Virus record (IMG/VR): IMGVR_UViG_3300021057_000025
Location: 1-37,022 of that record
Reading direction: 5' to 3' (one strand)
DNA from: a virus
DNA length: 37,022 nt
Shown here: piece after piece, positions 7,624 through 15,274 of the stretch
Numbering within the stretch: position 1 is the stretch's first letter
How the letters are laid out: each line of letters starts with the position of its first letter
Translations under genes and position numbers: made by a program
The notes under the pieces: generated by a model
The model's input: the letters and a program-made list of their open reading frames with translations, nothing else
Databases searched by the model: none
What the model was told of the DNA's origin: nothing

Positions 7624-8322
7624 CTATGGCTCCGCAGACGTAGTATCGGTGCCGTTTTGCGGCATCTCATCGGCCTGGTGCTTTTCGCGCAGGTACGTGC
7701 GTACGAATGTGCTCACGCTTGGCGGCGAGCCAAGCGAGCACGTGGCCATCCAGAAGCTGTACACCTGGGACGCCAAAGAACGCACTAGGGTCCTCTGCTC
7801 CTCCCAGGAGCAGGAATCGATAGGGAAAGCGCTGCCTCCCTCCACGAGGCGAATCACTAGCGCTTCTACTTCTTCGTTCGACATGTGCGCACGGATCGGT
7901 CCGAGCTCCGCTTGCACCGTGCAGTACTCCGAGAAGAGCACGCCGATCTCGTCGGTGGAGAACGTCTCGCGCATCAACTTCGGGGAAGGGAACGCAGGGC
8001 GCTTCTCCGGATCCTTCATATCGCGACACGCGCGATAGAGAACCTGCACCGCCACCTCGTTCGTGTACGTGTGCTGGTAGCCGAGGTTCGCCTCTTCCTT
8101 CCTTTGCGGATCCTTGAGGAGGTTCTTCGTCCAGCGATCCGCCTCGGCGTTGGCGGCCATCTGCTCTTCTTGCGTGAGCGGCCACATCACGACGTTGCCG
8201 ACGGGTGTATCGGTGCCTGGGAAGCAGCGCGGGATCGGCACCTCGCGCGATGGACGCGGGATCGTGGTGAGCGCGAGCCAAAGCTCGCTCGGCGAGAGCT
8301 CCTCTTTCTTCGGTGCGTTCAC
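7624..8322 (-). CDS. Putative tail assembly chaperone-like protein
   Basis: This 232-residue, acidic, mainly helical protein occupies the place of the tail assembly chaperone just before the tape measure. It opens MNAPKKEELSPSELW, with a FPGTDTPVGNVVMWPLTQEE segment, and has several conserved-looking Trp and Tyr residues. No transmembrane segment is present. The ATG at 8322 overlaps the preceding stop by four bases. I found no obvious programmed frameshift at its 3' end, in contrast with many tail chaperones, and a separate HNH gene follows instead. The role is inferred from position. Confidence 0.6.
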   Translation of the reverse strand: MNAPKKEELSPSELWLALTTIPRPSREVPIPRCFPGTDTPVGNVVMWPLTQEEQMAANAEADRWTKNLLKDPQRKEEANLGYQHTYTNEVAVQVLYRACRDMKDPEKRPAFPSPKLMRETFSTDEIGVLFSEYCTVQAELGPIRAHMSNEEVEALVIRLVEGGSAFPIDSCSWEEQRTLVRSLASQVYSFWMATCSLGSPPSVSTFVRTYLREKHQADEMPQNGTDTTSAEP

Positions 8323-8525
8323 GAGATCTTCTCGAGCGTCGACATCCCGAACCAGACCTGCGTGTCGCCGTCCTCCACGCGAACGGCGACCTCATTGCAC
8401 TTGCAGGGATAAGCCTCGCAGGCGCACTTCTGCGGAACAGCGATACGCTTGCCGAGGCTGTCCTTCGGGAGCTCGTAGTCGAGCGAGCCGACGAGGCGTC
8501 CGTTGATGAAGAGATGGGCGCGCAT
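8319..8525 (-). CDS. Small cysteine-containing tail-region protein, 68 residues
   Basis: The protein starts MRAHLFINGRLVGSLDYELP, a beta-type opening, and has a central CACEAYPCKC cluster with four cysteines that could bind a metal ion. It ends in a beta-like stretch (NEVAVRVEDGDTQVWFG). It is coupled to both neighbours: the start abuts the stop of the 113-residue gene and the stop overlaps the next start by four bases. No family is recognised; a minor tail component or assembly factor is plausible from the context. Confidence 0.7.
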   Translation of the reverse strand: MRAHLFINGRLVGSLDYELPKDSLGKRIAVPQKCACEAYPCKCNEVAVRVEDGDTQVWFGMSTLEKIS

Positions 8526-8866
8526 TAGCCGTCCTCCGGACGCAGTCGCTCTTGCTCGACGGTGAAGAAGTGCCGCGCCTGCTCGCCCGGCGCTTGCTCG
8601 GTGCGCGAGGCCACGATCGGTCCCGTGATGGTGAGGATCGGGCTTCCGATCTCTTTCGTGTTTCCCATCCGCACCAAATGGACCGCGAGCTTCACGCGCT
8701 CGCCGAGCCGCGTGCGCGCATCGACCTCGTAACCCTTCTCAGGGACGGCCGACTCGATCGTCACGCGGCAGCGGCGGTTGACATGGTCCTCGATGAGGAT
8801 GCCGCATTGTTCGAGGAGGAGGTCGTCGTTGAGGACGGCTCCGAGGGACGCGTAGCACTGGAGCAT
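8525..8866 (-). CDS. Tail-region structural protein, 113 residues, unknown family
   Basis: The sequence is rich in beta-prone residues (RCRVTIESAVPEKGYEVDAR, then KLAVHLVRMG and SPILTITGPIV), which suits a virion beta-sandwich domain such as a tube-related or tail-terminator-like protein. It follows the tail tube gene by nine bases. Mu has no closely similar gene at this point, so I keep the product as unknown. The acidic and basic residues are evenly spread and there is no signal peptide. Confidence 0.68.
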   Translation of the reverse strand: MLQCYASLGAVLNDDLLLEQCGILIEDHVNRRCRVTIESAVPEKGYEVDARTRLGERVKLAVHLVRMGNTKEIGSPILTITGPIVASRTEQAPGEQARHFFTVEQERLRPEDG

Positions 8867-8875
8867 CGCATCACC

Positions 8876-9250
8876 TCATTCGTAGTCGGCAAACGAACCG
8901 CGAAAGGAGAAGTCCAGCGACGACTCGTTGTTCACCGAGTGCTTGAACGAGTCGCTGATGATGAAGCCCTTCGCCGTGAGCTGCTTGCCGGCGACGAGGA
9001 CACCGATCTCGACCTCCTTGAGCCCCTTCATGTACTTGCCGGGGTTCATCTCGAAGTCGGCGCTCGGGACGGCGCTCGTCACCTGGATCTCGCAGTTCGC
9101 TGCGCCTGGGCTCTCGCCCGCGTAGCCCTTCGCGACTGTGTTGACCGCTTGCGAGTTGGTCGCGCGGTTGACGGTGACGCTTCCCTCCTCGGTGAGGATC
9201 GCGCCGTCGACCAGGACATACGCCAGCGAGTAAAGCTGTAGCCCGCTCAT
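8876..9250 (-). CDS. Contractile tail tube protein
   Basis: This 124-residue protein would polymerise into the inner tube of the tail. It has the size and pattern of Mu gpM-type tube proteins: an early strand with ILTEEGSVTVNRATNSQAV, a mid-domain ending GKYMKGLKEVEIGVLVAGKQ and a final FSFRGSFADYE strand. The gene sits immediately after the sheath as in contractile-tailed phages, but separated from it by a strong terminator. A GAACAAGAGAT-type leader precedes the ATG at 9250 with only a modest ribosome binding site. Confidence 0.82.
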   Translation of the reverse strand: MSGLQLYSLAYVLVDGAILTEEGSVTVNRATNSQAVNTVAKGYAGESPGAANCEIQVTSAVPSADFEMNPGKYMKGLKEVEIGVLVAGKQLTAKGFIISDSFKHSVNNESSLDFSFRGSFADYE

Positions 9251-9320
9251 CTCTTGTTCTGCCTTTCCCGGTCATCGGCTCGGTGCGCGTCACGCCGGGT
9301 CTGCGCGCGCCGGAAATGCG

Positions 9321-9362
9321 AAAAGGCGCCCGAGCCTCTCCTTGCGGAGAAGCCCGAGCGCC
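9321..9362 (-). terminator. Strong rho-independent terminator between sheath and tube genes
   Basis: On the minus strand the sequence GGCGCTCGGGCTTCTCC, loop GCAA, GGAGAGGCTCGGGCGCC is followed by TTTT. The stem has 17 pairs. Three of these are G-U wobbles only when read as minus-strand RNA (they would be A-C mismatches on the other strand), which fixes the orientation. The GCAA loop is a stable GNRA tetraloop. It lies about 70 bases after the sheath stop and 70 before the tube start. Confidence 0.88.
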
Positions 9363-9429
9363 CAGGGGGTGCCTTGCGTTTGGCTTCTAGTTGTTCAGCT
9401 GCGCGAACTCGTCGATGAACTTCGAGCGA

Positions 9430-10959
9430 CTATGCAACTTGGTGGACCGCGATCGCGAACTGGAGTGCGTTGTCGATGGGACGTAGCGGGATGCGAACTG
9501 CGAGCCGCGTCGTTGGGCTCGTCTCGCGCTGCACGACCGTGTCCGCCTTGATGATATCCACATCCTGCAGAAGGTCGTTTCCGGCGTACACGTCGATGAG
9601 ACCGAAGACGCAGCTTCGGTAACGGCTCGGCGTGACGACATCCGGGCCGGGCGGCTGCGCGCCATCCGGCGGATCGTTCGCGATGCGCTTGCCCTGGAAG
9701 TTCAGCGCCGTCTTGGTGAGGAGGTCCTCGCCGAAGAAGTCGCAGATCGTGACCTTGTGCGCGTCGCGGATCCGGTAGTCGTTCTGCGAGCCGTTCAGGC
9801 TCCGCGTCGTGATCCGGTTGACGAGGTACGTCGTTCCGTTCGGATTCACACCGATCGGAGTGATGCCGTTGTTGAGCGCGCTCTTGATGTTCGTGCGCGA
9901 CGGAATCGCGCTATCGAGGCGCGGGCGCGGCACGATCCAGTAGGGTGCGGTCGTCGCATCGTTGCCGAAGCCGGCGAAGTTCGTGCGCGGGTTCGGCTTC
10001 GTCTCGAAGAGCGTGACGATTGCGGCCTGGTTCGCCGCGAGCTCCGCGGGCGTCCAGGGCGACTTCTCGCTCCAGACGAGCTCGGTGCGCGCCGCATTCC
10101 GTCCGGTCGCCAGCGTCGTCGCGTTCGCGATCGTGTCGACCGATCCGGCGATGACGCGCTGGCGGATGCCGGTGGTCGGCGCCGCGTTCGTTGCGACCTG
10201 ATCGGACAGGGCATCGATCTGCGTCGCATCCGCCGCCGCCGGGACGATGTAGTAGTACTTGGACGTATTGATCGTCGCGAGCGCCGTCGTGCTCGAGTCG
10301 TCGGTGGTGCCGCCCGCCATCGCGCGATCGACCGCCGTCGGAACGGTCATTCCGATCGCCGGGCTGATCTGGGGCATGAAGCGGATGTCGTTGCCGCGCG
10401 TGCCCTTCTGCTTGGCGATGAGGGTGACGAAGCCCCAGATGCCGGTGGCCGTTCCGGTGGCCGTCACGCCCCAGTGCGTCTGCTTGTTGATCTCCTCGGC
10501 GACGTCGGTGGCGACGTCGGAGGCGATCGCGAGGTTGTCGATGGCGACGTCGACGAACTCGTCGTGGACGTAGACGCGCGTGGAGCCCGCGGCGGTGGCC
10601 GTGCCAACATAGCGGAACGTACCGGTCGCTTGGGCGCCTGCGGACTCCGTCACCGCGATCGCCCGGACGGTCGTGTCCTTGTTCACCTTCGTGAACCGGC
10701 GGAACATGCGGTGCAGCTCGGAGCCGGCGCCGAAGAGGTTGATCGCGTCCTGCTCCGTCTGGAGCTGCACGATCGTGTCGGGGCCGTAGACGGTCGTGTC
10801 CGCCGTCGCCGATCCGGTCGAGAGCATGTTGCCCATGAGGAGGACCTCGATGGGCGAGCCACTGCCGGCCGCGTCTCCCTGGGCGAACGAAATCTCGAGA
10901 TAAGCGCCGGGCACCGGATCGTTCGCGGTGAGGCCGGTCAGTGAAATGGCGCCGGGCAT
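9430..10959 (-). CDS. Contractile tail sheath protein, Mu gpL-like
   Basis: The 509-residue protein is the contractile sheath. It starts at ATG 10959, sharing one base with the stop of the gene before it. Family-typical features are the N-terminal variable beta domain (AISLTGLTANDPVPGAYLEI), a Gly/Thr/Asn-rich middle, the YYYIVPAAADATQIDALSDQ segment, a NPRTNFAGFGNDATTAPYW block and a C-terminal domain with NGTTYLVNRITTRSLN and PTTRLAVRIPLRPIDNALQF, as in Mu L and other sheath proteins. Its place directly before the tube confirms the call and shows the phage is a myophage. After the stop, another frame stays open for 16 codons. Confidence 0.93.
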   Translation of the reverse strand: MPGAISLTGLTANDPVPGAYLEISFAQGDAAGSGSPIEVLLMGNMLSTGSATADTTVYGPDTIVQLQTEQDAINLFGAGSELHRMFRRFTKVNKDTTVRAIAVTESAGAQATGTFRYVGTATAAGSTRVYVHDEFVDVAIDNLAIASDVATDVAEEINKQTHWGVTATGTATGIWGFVTLIAKQKGTRGNDIRFMPQISPAIGMTVPTAVDRAMAGGTTDDSSTTALATINTSKYYYIVPAAADATQIDALSDQVATNAAPTTGIRQRVIAGSVDTIANATTLATGRNAARTELVWSEKSPWTPAELAANQAAIVTLFETKPNPRTNFAGFGNDATTAPYWIVPRPRLDSAIPSRTNIKSALNNGITPIGVNPNGTTYLVNRITTRSLNGSQNDYRIRDAHKVTICDFFGEDLLTKTALNFQGKRIANDPPDGAQPPGPDVVTPSRYRSCVFGLIDVYAGNDLLQDVDIIKADTVVQRETSPTTRLAVRIPLRPIDNALQFAIAVHQVA

Positions 10960-11336
10960 TACGATTCACCCTTTCCGCCGGTCTGCTTGCCGGCCTTCGG
11001 CTCCGCGCTCGGCTTCTCGCCCGCGGGCTCGGACGCCTTCTCGGACTTGAACTCTTTGATCGTCTGCGTGCGCTCGCCGCCGAACGTCGGATCGAATCCG
11101 AGCCCGCACGCCTTTGCCGTCGCCTCGTCGGCGGGCCACAGATCGCCATCGCGCGCGGCGCGGATGAGATCCGGGTGCGCGTCGGTCTCTTGCGGCTTCT
11201 CGGTCGGGCACCAAGCCCAGCGCCCGGTCGCGACCTCTTGCCAGCGTCGTGCGACGAAGCGGCGGATGCCGCGCTCCTGGGCGTGCGGATCCGTGACGAG
11301 CGCGGTCCCGCGCGCGTAGAACTTCAGCCTGGCCAT
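10959..11336 (-). CDS. Tail protein upstream of sheath, possibly Mu gp38/DUF2635-like
   Basis: The 125-residue product begins MARLKFYARGTALVTDP, includes RRFVARRWQEV and a basic, Lys/Glu/Ala/Pro-rich tail (EKASEPAGEKPSAEPKAG). The opening and its location just before the sheath recall the small gp38 protein of Mu-like phages, though this one is about twice as long with a disordered C-terminus. The stop TAA overlaps the sheath ATG by one base (TAATG), giving translational coupling. The family assignment is a guess; that it is a virion-operon gene is well supported. Confidence 0.62.
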   Translation of the reverse strand: MARLKFYARGTALVTDPHAQERGIRRFVARRWQEVATGRWAWCPTEKPQETDAHPDLIRAARDGDLWPADEATAKACGLGFDPTFGGERTQTIKEFKSEKASEPAGEKPSAEPKAGKQTGGKGES

Positions 11337-11348
11337 GTAGCCCTCTCG

Positions 11349-12341
11349 TCAGGGAGTGGTGAACGTGTAGGCGCCTTCGAGGACGTTCGACTCGGCGCCG
11401 GTTTCGGCGTGGAGAACCTGGACGTCCGCCGCGAACGTCGGGTGCGCTTCGTGCTCGGGGGTTACGCAGCGAATGCGCGTGGGGTGCAGCACGACGACGT
11501 TCGTCGCGAACGCGCCTCCGATGAGCACCTTCGGCGGCAGCGCTCCCGGCTGGAAACCCTCGCCGTCGATCTCGACGACGGCGCCGCCCGCCTTCGTGCC
11601 GCTCTTCGGATTGATGTCCGTGAGGGTGATGCCGGGGGGAGTGTCGACCTCGACGAACGCCTCGATCTTCGTGCCGTCGACGCTTGTGAGATCGATGTCG
11701 TTGTTCACGCCCTCGAACTCGTCGTGCGCCTCGACGATGATGTCGTCGCGCTCTTGCACGAGGAGCTGGCCGGTGACGGCCTTCCACCACTTGGTGTTGC
11801 CATCGATGGGCTCGAAGTTGCCCTGCTTCGTCCGGCCGGCGGTCATCTTCTGGATGCCGGAGAGCTCGCGGAGGGTTTTGCCTGCCTCCCACTCGGGATC
11901 GTAGCTCTGCATCGCGAAGTAAGAGATCGTCACCTCCACGGTGTGGAGGATCGGGTGGAGTTGCTCGATCTGCCGCGGCGTCAGCGGCGGCAGCACCCAC
12001 GCCCATTCCCAGATCGACTCGTCCCGGTTGAACGATCGATTCTGCATCGCCCACGTGGCTTCGCTTCGGTAGAGGCAGAAGAGCGGGAAGACGAGCTGAT
12101 CGGAGAGGAGGAAGGGGGTCGGCTCGAAGTGGAGGGTTTTCTCCACCGCCGATGGGAATCTGAGGTCCTCAAGCGCGGCCTGCGCGAGGAGGCGCGGACC
12201 AACGTAGGTGTTGAGGACCGACTCGAAGAGCTGAAGGGAGTAGTAGAGCGCTGGGTCAGCGTCCTTGAGCAGCGTGTTCGTCGTCGAGTCGGTGAGGGGA
12301 TACTCGACACCGCCATGCTTGAAGCGGCCGACGACACCCAT
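11349..12341 (-). CDS. Head-tail/tail completion protein with C-terminal IPT/TIG-like Ig domain
   Basis: The 330-residue protein starts at ATG 12341, with GAGG seven bases upstream, eight bases after the gp10-like gene. The first 230 residues are a mixed domain of unknown family with aromatic-rich segments (ESIWEWAWVLPPLTPRQIEQ). From about residue 237 to the end the sequence reads PPGITLTDINPKSGTKAGG, VVEIDGEGF, KVLIGGAFATNVVV, PTRIRCVTPEHEA and GAYTFTTP, which is the classic strand order of an IPT/TIG immunoglobulin-like domain. Such domains decorate phage virions and may bind cell-surface sugars. In Mu order, gp37 (tail terminator) would lie here, so the N-terminal part may serve a related job. 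Confidence 0.72.
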   Translation of the reverse strand: MGVVGRFKHGGVEYPLTDSTTNTLLKDADPALYYSLQLFESVLNTYVGPRLLAQAALEDLRFPSAVEKTLHFEPTPFLLSDQLVFPLFCLYRSEATWAMQNRSFNRDESIWEWAWVLPPLTPRQIEQLHPILHTVEVTISYFAMQSYDPEWEAGKTLRELSGIQKMTAGRTKQGNFEPIDGNTKWWKAVTGQLLVQERDDIIVEAHDEFEGVNNDIDLTSVDGTKIEAFVEVDTPPGITLTDINPKSGTKAGGAVVEIDGEGFQPGALPPKVLIGGAFATNVVVLHPTRIRCVTPEHEAHPTFAADVQVLHAETGAESNVLEGAYTFTTP

Positions 12342-12348
12342 TGAGACC

Positions 12349-12807
12349 TCACCGGAAGGAGCGCTGCACGGCCCGCTCGAGCATGCTCGCGAGCTCCACA
12401 CCCGCGTGCTCGGTTGCCCGCTGCAGGAAGTGCGTGCCCTTCGTGCCGGGATGCTGGACCGCGCGACGGAACCGGACCTCGCCAGCCTGCACGAAGCGGA
12501 GGACGTTGCCCTTCTTCGCCTCGATGCGGTGAGGCTTGGTCGGGTCCTCGACGAACTTCGCGTGCTTCGCGGTCGCCTGGATCTTCCATCCCCACGGACC
12601 GAACGGAACGCGTCCGATCGTGTCGCGGAGGTGCGGGCCCTTGCGATTCTCGTTCGGCCCGTCCTTGAAGAGCGTCGTCGTCTTCGCGGTCCGCACCGCG
12701 AGACCCGCCGCCTGTCCGAGCGATTGCCTCGCGTCGGCCTGGAGGAGCTCGGCGGCGCGGCGGAACCACGTCGCGAACGGTTGGGCATCGATCCGAATGT
12801 CGAACAT
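12349..12807 (-). CDS. Head-tail joining/tail completion protein, HK97 gp10-like
   Basis: This 152-residue protein matches the HK97 gp10-type head-tail connector or tail completion family: an N-terminal helix (LGQAAGLAVRTAKTTTLFK), a central AKHAKFVEDPTKPHRIEAKK segment with the aromatic-Val-Glu pattern typical of the family, and a C-terminal PGTKGTHFLQRATEHAG helix. The family usually joins the head completion ring to the tail. The ATG at 12807 shares a base with the stop of the gp36-like gene, as expected in a co-translated late operon. Confidence 0.85.
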   Translation of the reverse strand: MFDIRIDAQPFATWFRRAAELLQADARQSLGQAAGLAVRTAKTTTLFKDGPNENRKGPHLRDTIGRVPFGPWGWKIQATAKHAKFVEDPTKPHRIEAKKGNVLRFVQAGEVRFRRAVQHPGTKGTHFLQRATEHAGVELASMLERAVQRSFR

Positions 12808-13310
12808 CAGGTGAAGTCCGCCATGTCTGCCCAGCGCCCCTCATCCGGCAGATCCTCGGCCTCGCCATCCTCATCCGAGTCGGGGTTGAGGATCTCCGCC
12901 CCGGCCGTAGCGTGGGTGCCGGTCGAGGCGGGGACGCGTTGCGCTGAGGCGCAGTAGCGCTTCATCTGCTCGATCGCCTGCTCGTAGAACACCGTCCACG
13001 GCTGCTCGTTCATCGCCTTCACGACGTCCGGCCTGCGCCGAATCGTGTAGGCGATGCCGAAGTCGAGCGCGGCGAACTTCACCTCGTTCGGCACCGTCGA
13101 GAGCGGGAGGGTGATCTCCGAGCCGCCCGACGAGAGCACGTTGCGGAGGAAGGAGTCGCACTGAGCGCCGCCGTACGCGATGCAGGCGGCGATCGGTGCG
13201 GTGTCCACCTCGCCGTCGTGGTCGTCGTCATAGACGGCTTTCACGACGGCGATCGAGAGGGCGTTCTCGAGATCGGTTTGGGAGAAGTAGTCGGCCACCG
13301 CTCCCTCCAA
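12807..13310 (-). CDS. Head completion protein, Mu gp36-like (DUF1320)
   Basis: The 167-residue protein begins MEGAVADYFSQTDLENALS and contains DGEVDTAPIAACIAYGGAQC, then a helix with KFAALDFGIAYTIRRRPD, all matching the DUF1320/gp36 head-tail connector family, which binds under the portal. An acidic, Asp/Glu-rich tail of about 30 residues is added at the C-terminus. It lies between the short Pro-rich gene and the gp10-like gene, as in Mu-type head completion modules. Confidence 0.85.
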   Translation of the reverse strand: MEGAVADYFSQTDLENALSIAVVKAVYDDDHDGEVDTAPIAACIAYGGAQCDSFLRNVLSSGGSEITLPLSTVPNEVKFAALDFGIAYTIRRRPDVVKAMNEQPWTVFYEQAIEQMKRYCASAQRVPASTGTHATAGAEILNPDSDEDGEAEDLPDEGRWADMADFT

Positions 13311-13316
13311 TTGTGA

Positions 13317-13652
13317 TCAGTCGATCGGTTCGAGGCAGGAGATCTTCTTCGCCTCATCCTCGCGGAGCGTGAGCTCCTCGCCCGGCTGGTAGGTCTTGTC
13401 GTTGCGCTGGAGCGTGCCGTGCGCCCATACGCGGTAGCGGCGCGTGGCCGGACCGGCGGGTGCCGGCGGCGGCGGCGCTTTCGCTGCGGGCGCAGCCTTC
13501 GGCTCCGGCTTGGCCTCGGCCTTCGGCTCCTCCTTGGGCGGAGACGCCGGCTCGCTCGCGGGTGTTGCGCTCGGAGGAGGGGGGGGCGACTCGACGATCG
13601 TCTGGCGCCCCTCCGTCTCCGGTGCGGTGGCCTTCTTCGGGTTAGCCATCAT
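13317..13652 (-). CDS. Small Pro/Ala/Glu-rich linker protein after the major capsid gene
   Basis: The 111-residue product has a low-complexity first part of about 70 residues (many Pro, Ala, Glu and Lys, including ESPPPPPSATPASEP) that must be disordered, and a 40-residue C-terminal domain with RRYRVWAHGTLQRNDKTYQP and GEELTLREDEAKKI. Short genes with the same two-part design often follow the major capsid gene in phages; their role is unknown. The ATG at 13652 lies ten bases after the capsid stop. Confidence 0.72.
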   Translation of the reverse strand: MMANPKKATAPETEGRQTIVESPPPPPSATPASEPASPPKEEPKAEAKPEPKAAPAAKAPPPPAPAGPATRRYRVWAHGTLQRNDKTYQPGEELTLREDEAKKISCLEPID

Positions 13653-13662
13653 TCACGCGCGA

Positions 13663-14820
13663 TCAGGAGCTGATCGCGTCCGAGATGAGGTAGCCGCCGA
13701 ACGAGGCCACGATCTTCGCGTCTTCCGACACGGCGTTCTTGATGTAGTAGCCGCCGCTCTTGCCCGCCGTCGCCTCGAACCACTCGGTCACGACCGGATC
13801 GGACTGCTTGCGGAAGCGCGCCGCGAACGCCGCCGTGCGCTTAGAGGGCGCGCGGGCGACGCGGATGACGCCGAAGTGGTTGCCCCAGATGCGCGAGTAG
13901 CTCGCCGTCTGGCCCTCGTTCGCCGTCTGCTTGCGTGCCTCGCCGATGAGGATCCCCGCGAGGCCCAGGTACCGCGCGATCGCCTCCGGCGTGAGGAGGC
14001 CTCCCGCCGTGTACTTGTGGACGTCGAGGAGGAGCGGGTGGCGCGCGAGACAGTTGAAGACGTCGAGGCTCGTGAAGCCCCACACGTCCGTCGCGCCCGG
14101 CCCGTTGAAGAGCGCGGCCTTGGCGTCCTGGATGTTCTTGATCGGGTTACCACCCGTGCTTGAGTTCCACTGGTTCGACCCGGAGAGGGTCGTCGTGTTG
14201 CCCGAGCCGTAGTTCCCGGCCGTGGTGAGGAGCTCCGCGTCGCGCACCTCGCGCTTGCGCGCCATGTGCTCGGCGAGCTCCATCGTGAGATCCGCGCGCT
14301 CGTTGAACGGAAGGTCCTGGTTCTCGAGCGTCTCGTTCGAGACGAAGTTCTCGAGGCCGTAGTCCTTGAGCTCGTAGCTCGCGCTCGTGCGGGTGGAGCT
14401 GATCTCGTTCGCCCGCGCCCTGTCGCTCGTGAGCACGTCGCTCGGCGCCTCGAACATCTCGCGCTGCGGATAGATCGCGTACTTGTCCGTCCGCTTCTGG
14501 ACCGGCACCGCGAGGATGAGGCGCTCGCCGATGTACGAGTCGTTCGCGTACCCCTGCGAGAGGTTCGAGAGGAACTGGTCGGAGTGGACCTCGCCGTAGC
14601 TGACGCCCTTCACCTTGCAGAAGGACTCGTCGAGGCGCTTCCTCTTCGCGCTGTCCTCGAGCATCTCGAGGTACTTCTGGAGCATCGCGTCCCAGCGCTT
14701 GCCGCGTGCGGTGCGCTGGACGTTGGCGATGTCCTCGCCATTCGCGATCGGAGTGATCTTGTCGCCGATCTTGACCGCCGTGTGGTCGCCGACCTGGACG
14801 ATCTCGAACTTCTTGGTCAT
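13663..14820 (-). CDS. Major capsid protein
   Basis: The 385-residue product is the shell protein. It follows protease/scaffold and decoration genes and precedes head completion genes, as expected. Features that suit a Mu gpT/HK97-fold capsid are the N-terminal helical delta-like region (RTARGKRWDAMLQKYLEML), an E-loop-like beta stretch (YAIYPQREMFEAPSDVL), a long central helix (ERADLTMELAEHMARKREV) and the C-terminal spine with GVIRVARAPSKRTAAFAARF and GGYYIKNAVSEDAKIVAS. I cannot name a closer family. The ATG at 14820 is 18 bases after the decoration gene. Confidence 0.88.
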   Translation of the reverse strand: MTKKFEIVQVGDHTAVKIGDKITPIANGEDIANVQRTARGKRWDAMLQKYLEMLEDSAKRKRLDESFCKVKGVSYGEVHSDQFLSNLSQGYANDSYIGERLILAVPVQKRTDKYAIYPQREMFEAPSDVLTSDRARANEISSTRTSASYELKDYGLENFVSNETLENQDLPFNERADLTMELAEHMARKREVRDAELLTTAGNYGSGNTTTLSGSNQWNSSTGGNPIKNIQDAKAALFNGPGATDVWGFTSLDVFNCLARHPLLLDVHKYTAGGLLTPEAIARYLGLAGILIGEARKQTANEGQTASYSRIWGNHFGVIRVARAPSKRTAAFAARFRKQSDPVVTEWFEATAGKSGGYYIKNAVSEDAKIVASFGGYLISDAISS

Positions 14821-14838
14821 GACGCTCGCGCCTTTCCT

Positions 14839-15249
14839 TTACGCCGCACCGGCGGCGAACGCGCCGAGACGCATCTCGACGAAGTCTCCATCGACTCCGC
14901 TCTCGAGGAACTGGCCGGCGATGTACTTCACCGTCGTTCCACCGCCGAGCGTCTGGTTCTCGAAGCCGTCCGTGCCGGCGATCGCGTACTCGCCGCGCGT
15001 CGCGGTGCCGGAGCACTTCACGCGCGCCGTTCCGCCGTCGAGCAGTTGCACCTCGACGCGGCTCGTGCCCGACGAGTTGCCGGTGACGGTCGCTTGCGCG
15101 ATGCCGATCACCTTGCTGTTGGCCACCGCGACATCGACCTCGTCGGCCGCGGAGAGGTAGACGCCGACGCCCTTGACGATCGCGGCGCTCGCCTTGACCT
15201 TGTAGCCGGCGAACGTCGAGTTGCCGGGCTTCGCTCCCGAAGTAGACAT
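14839..15249 (-). CDS. Capsid decoration (DUF2190-like) protein
   Basis: The 136-residue product is Gly/Ala/Val/Thr-rich and almost entirely beta, with KASAAIVKGVGVYLSAADEV at the start, AVANSKVIGIAQATV in the middle and GGTTVKYIAGQFLESG near the end. This pattern is typical of the DUF2190 family of capsid cement or decoration proteins that stabilise phage heads. It sits between the protease-scaffold gene and the major capsid gene, the usual position for a decoration protein. Confidence 0.8.
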   Translation of the reverse strand: MSTSGAKPGNSTFAGYKVKASAAIVKGVGVYLSAADEVDVAVANSKVIGIAQATVTGNSSGTSRVEVQLLDGGTARVKCSGTATRGEYAIAGTDGFENQTLGGGTTVKYIAGQFLESGVDGDFVEMRLGAFAAGAA

Positions 15250-15274
15250 GTTCGTGTTTCCTTTCGTGCCCGGT

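Noticed and set aside
7624-7700. Programmed frameshift at the tail chaperone end
   Set aside because: A GCAAAAC-like stretch is present, but the shifted frame gives no extension and an HNH gene follows with its own ribosome binding site.
9387-9429. Continuation after the sheath stop in another frame (SKFIDEFAQLNN)
   Set aside because: It looks peptide-like but has no start, and no slippery sequence was recognised at the sheath end; a frameshift extension could not be supported.
10941-12344. Long plus-strand ORF of 467 residues
   Set aside because: Antisense of three well-supported tail genes; Arg/Leu/Val-rich and without motif, caused by high GC content.
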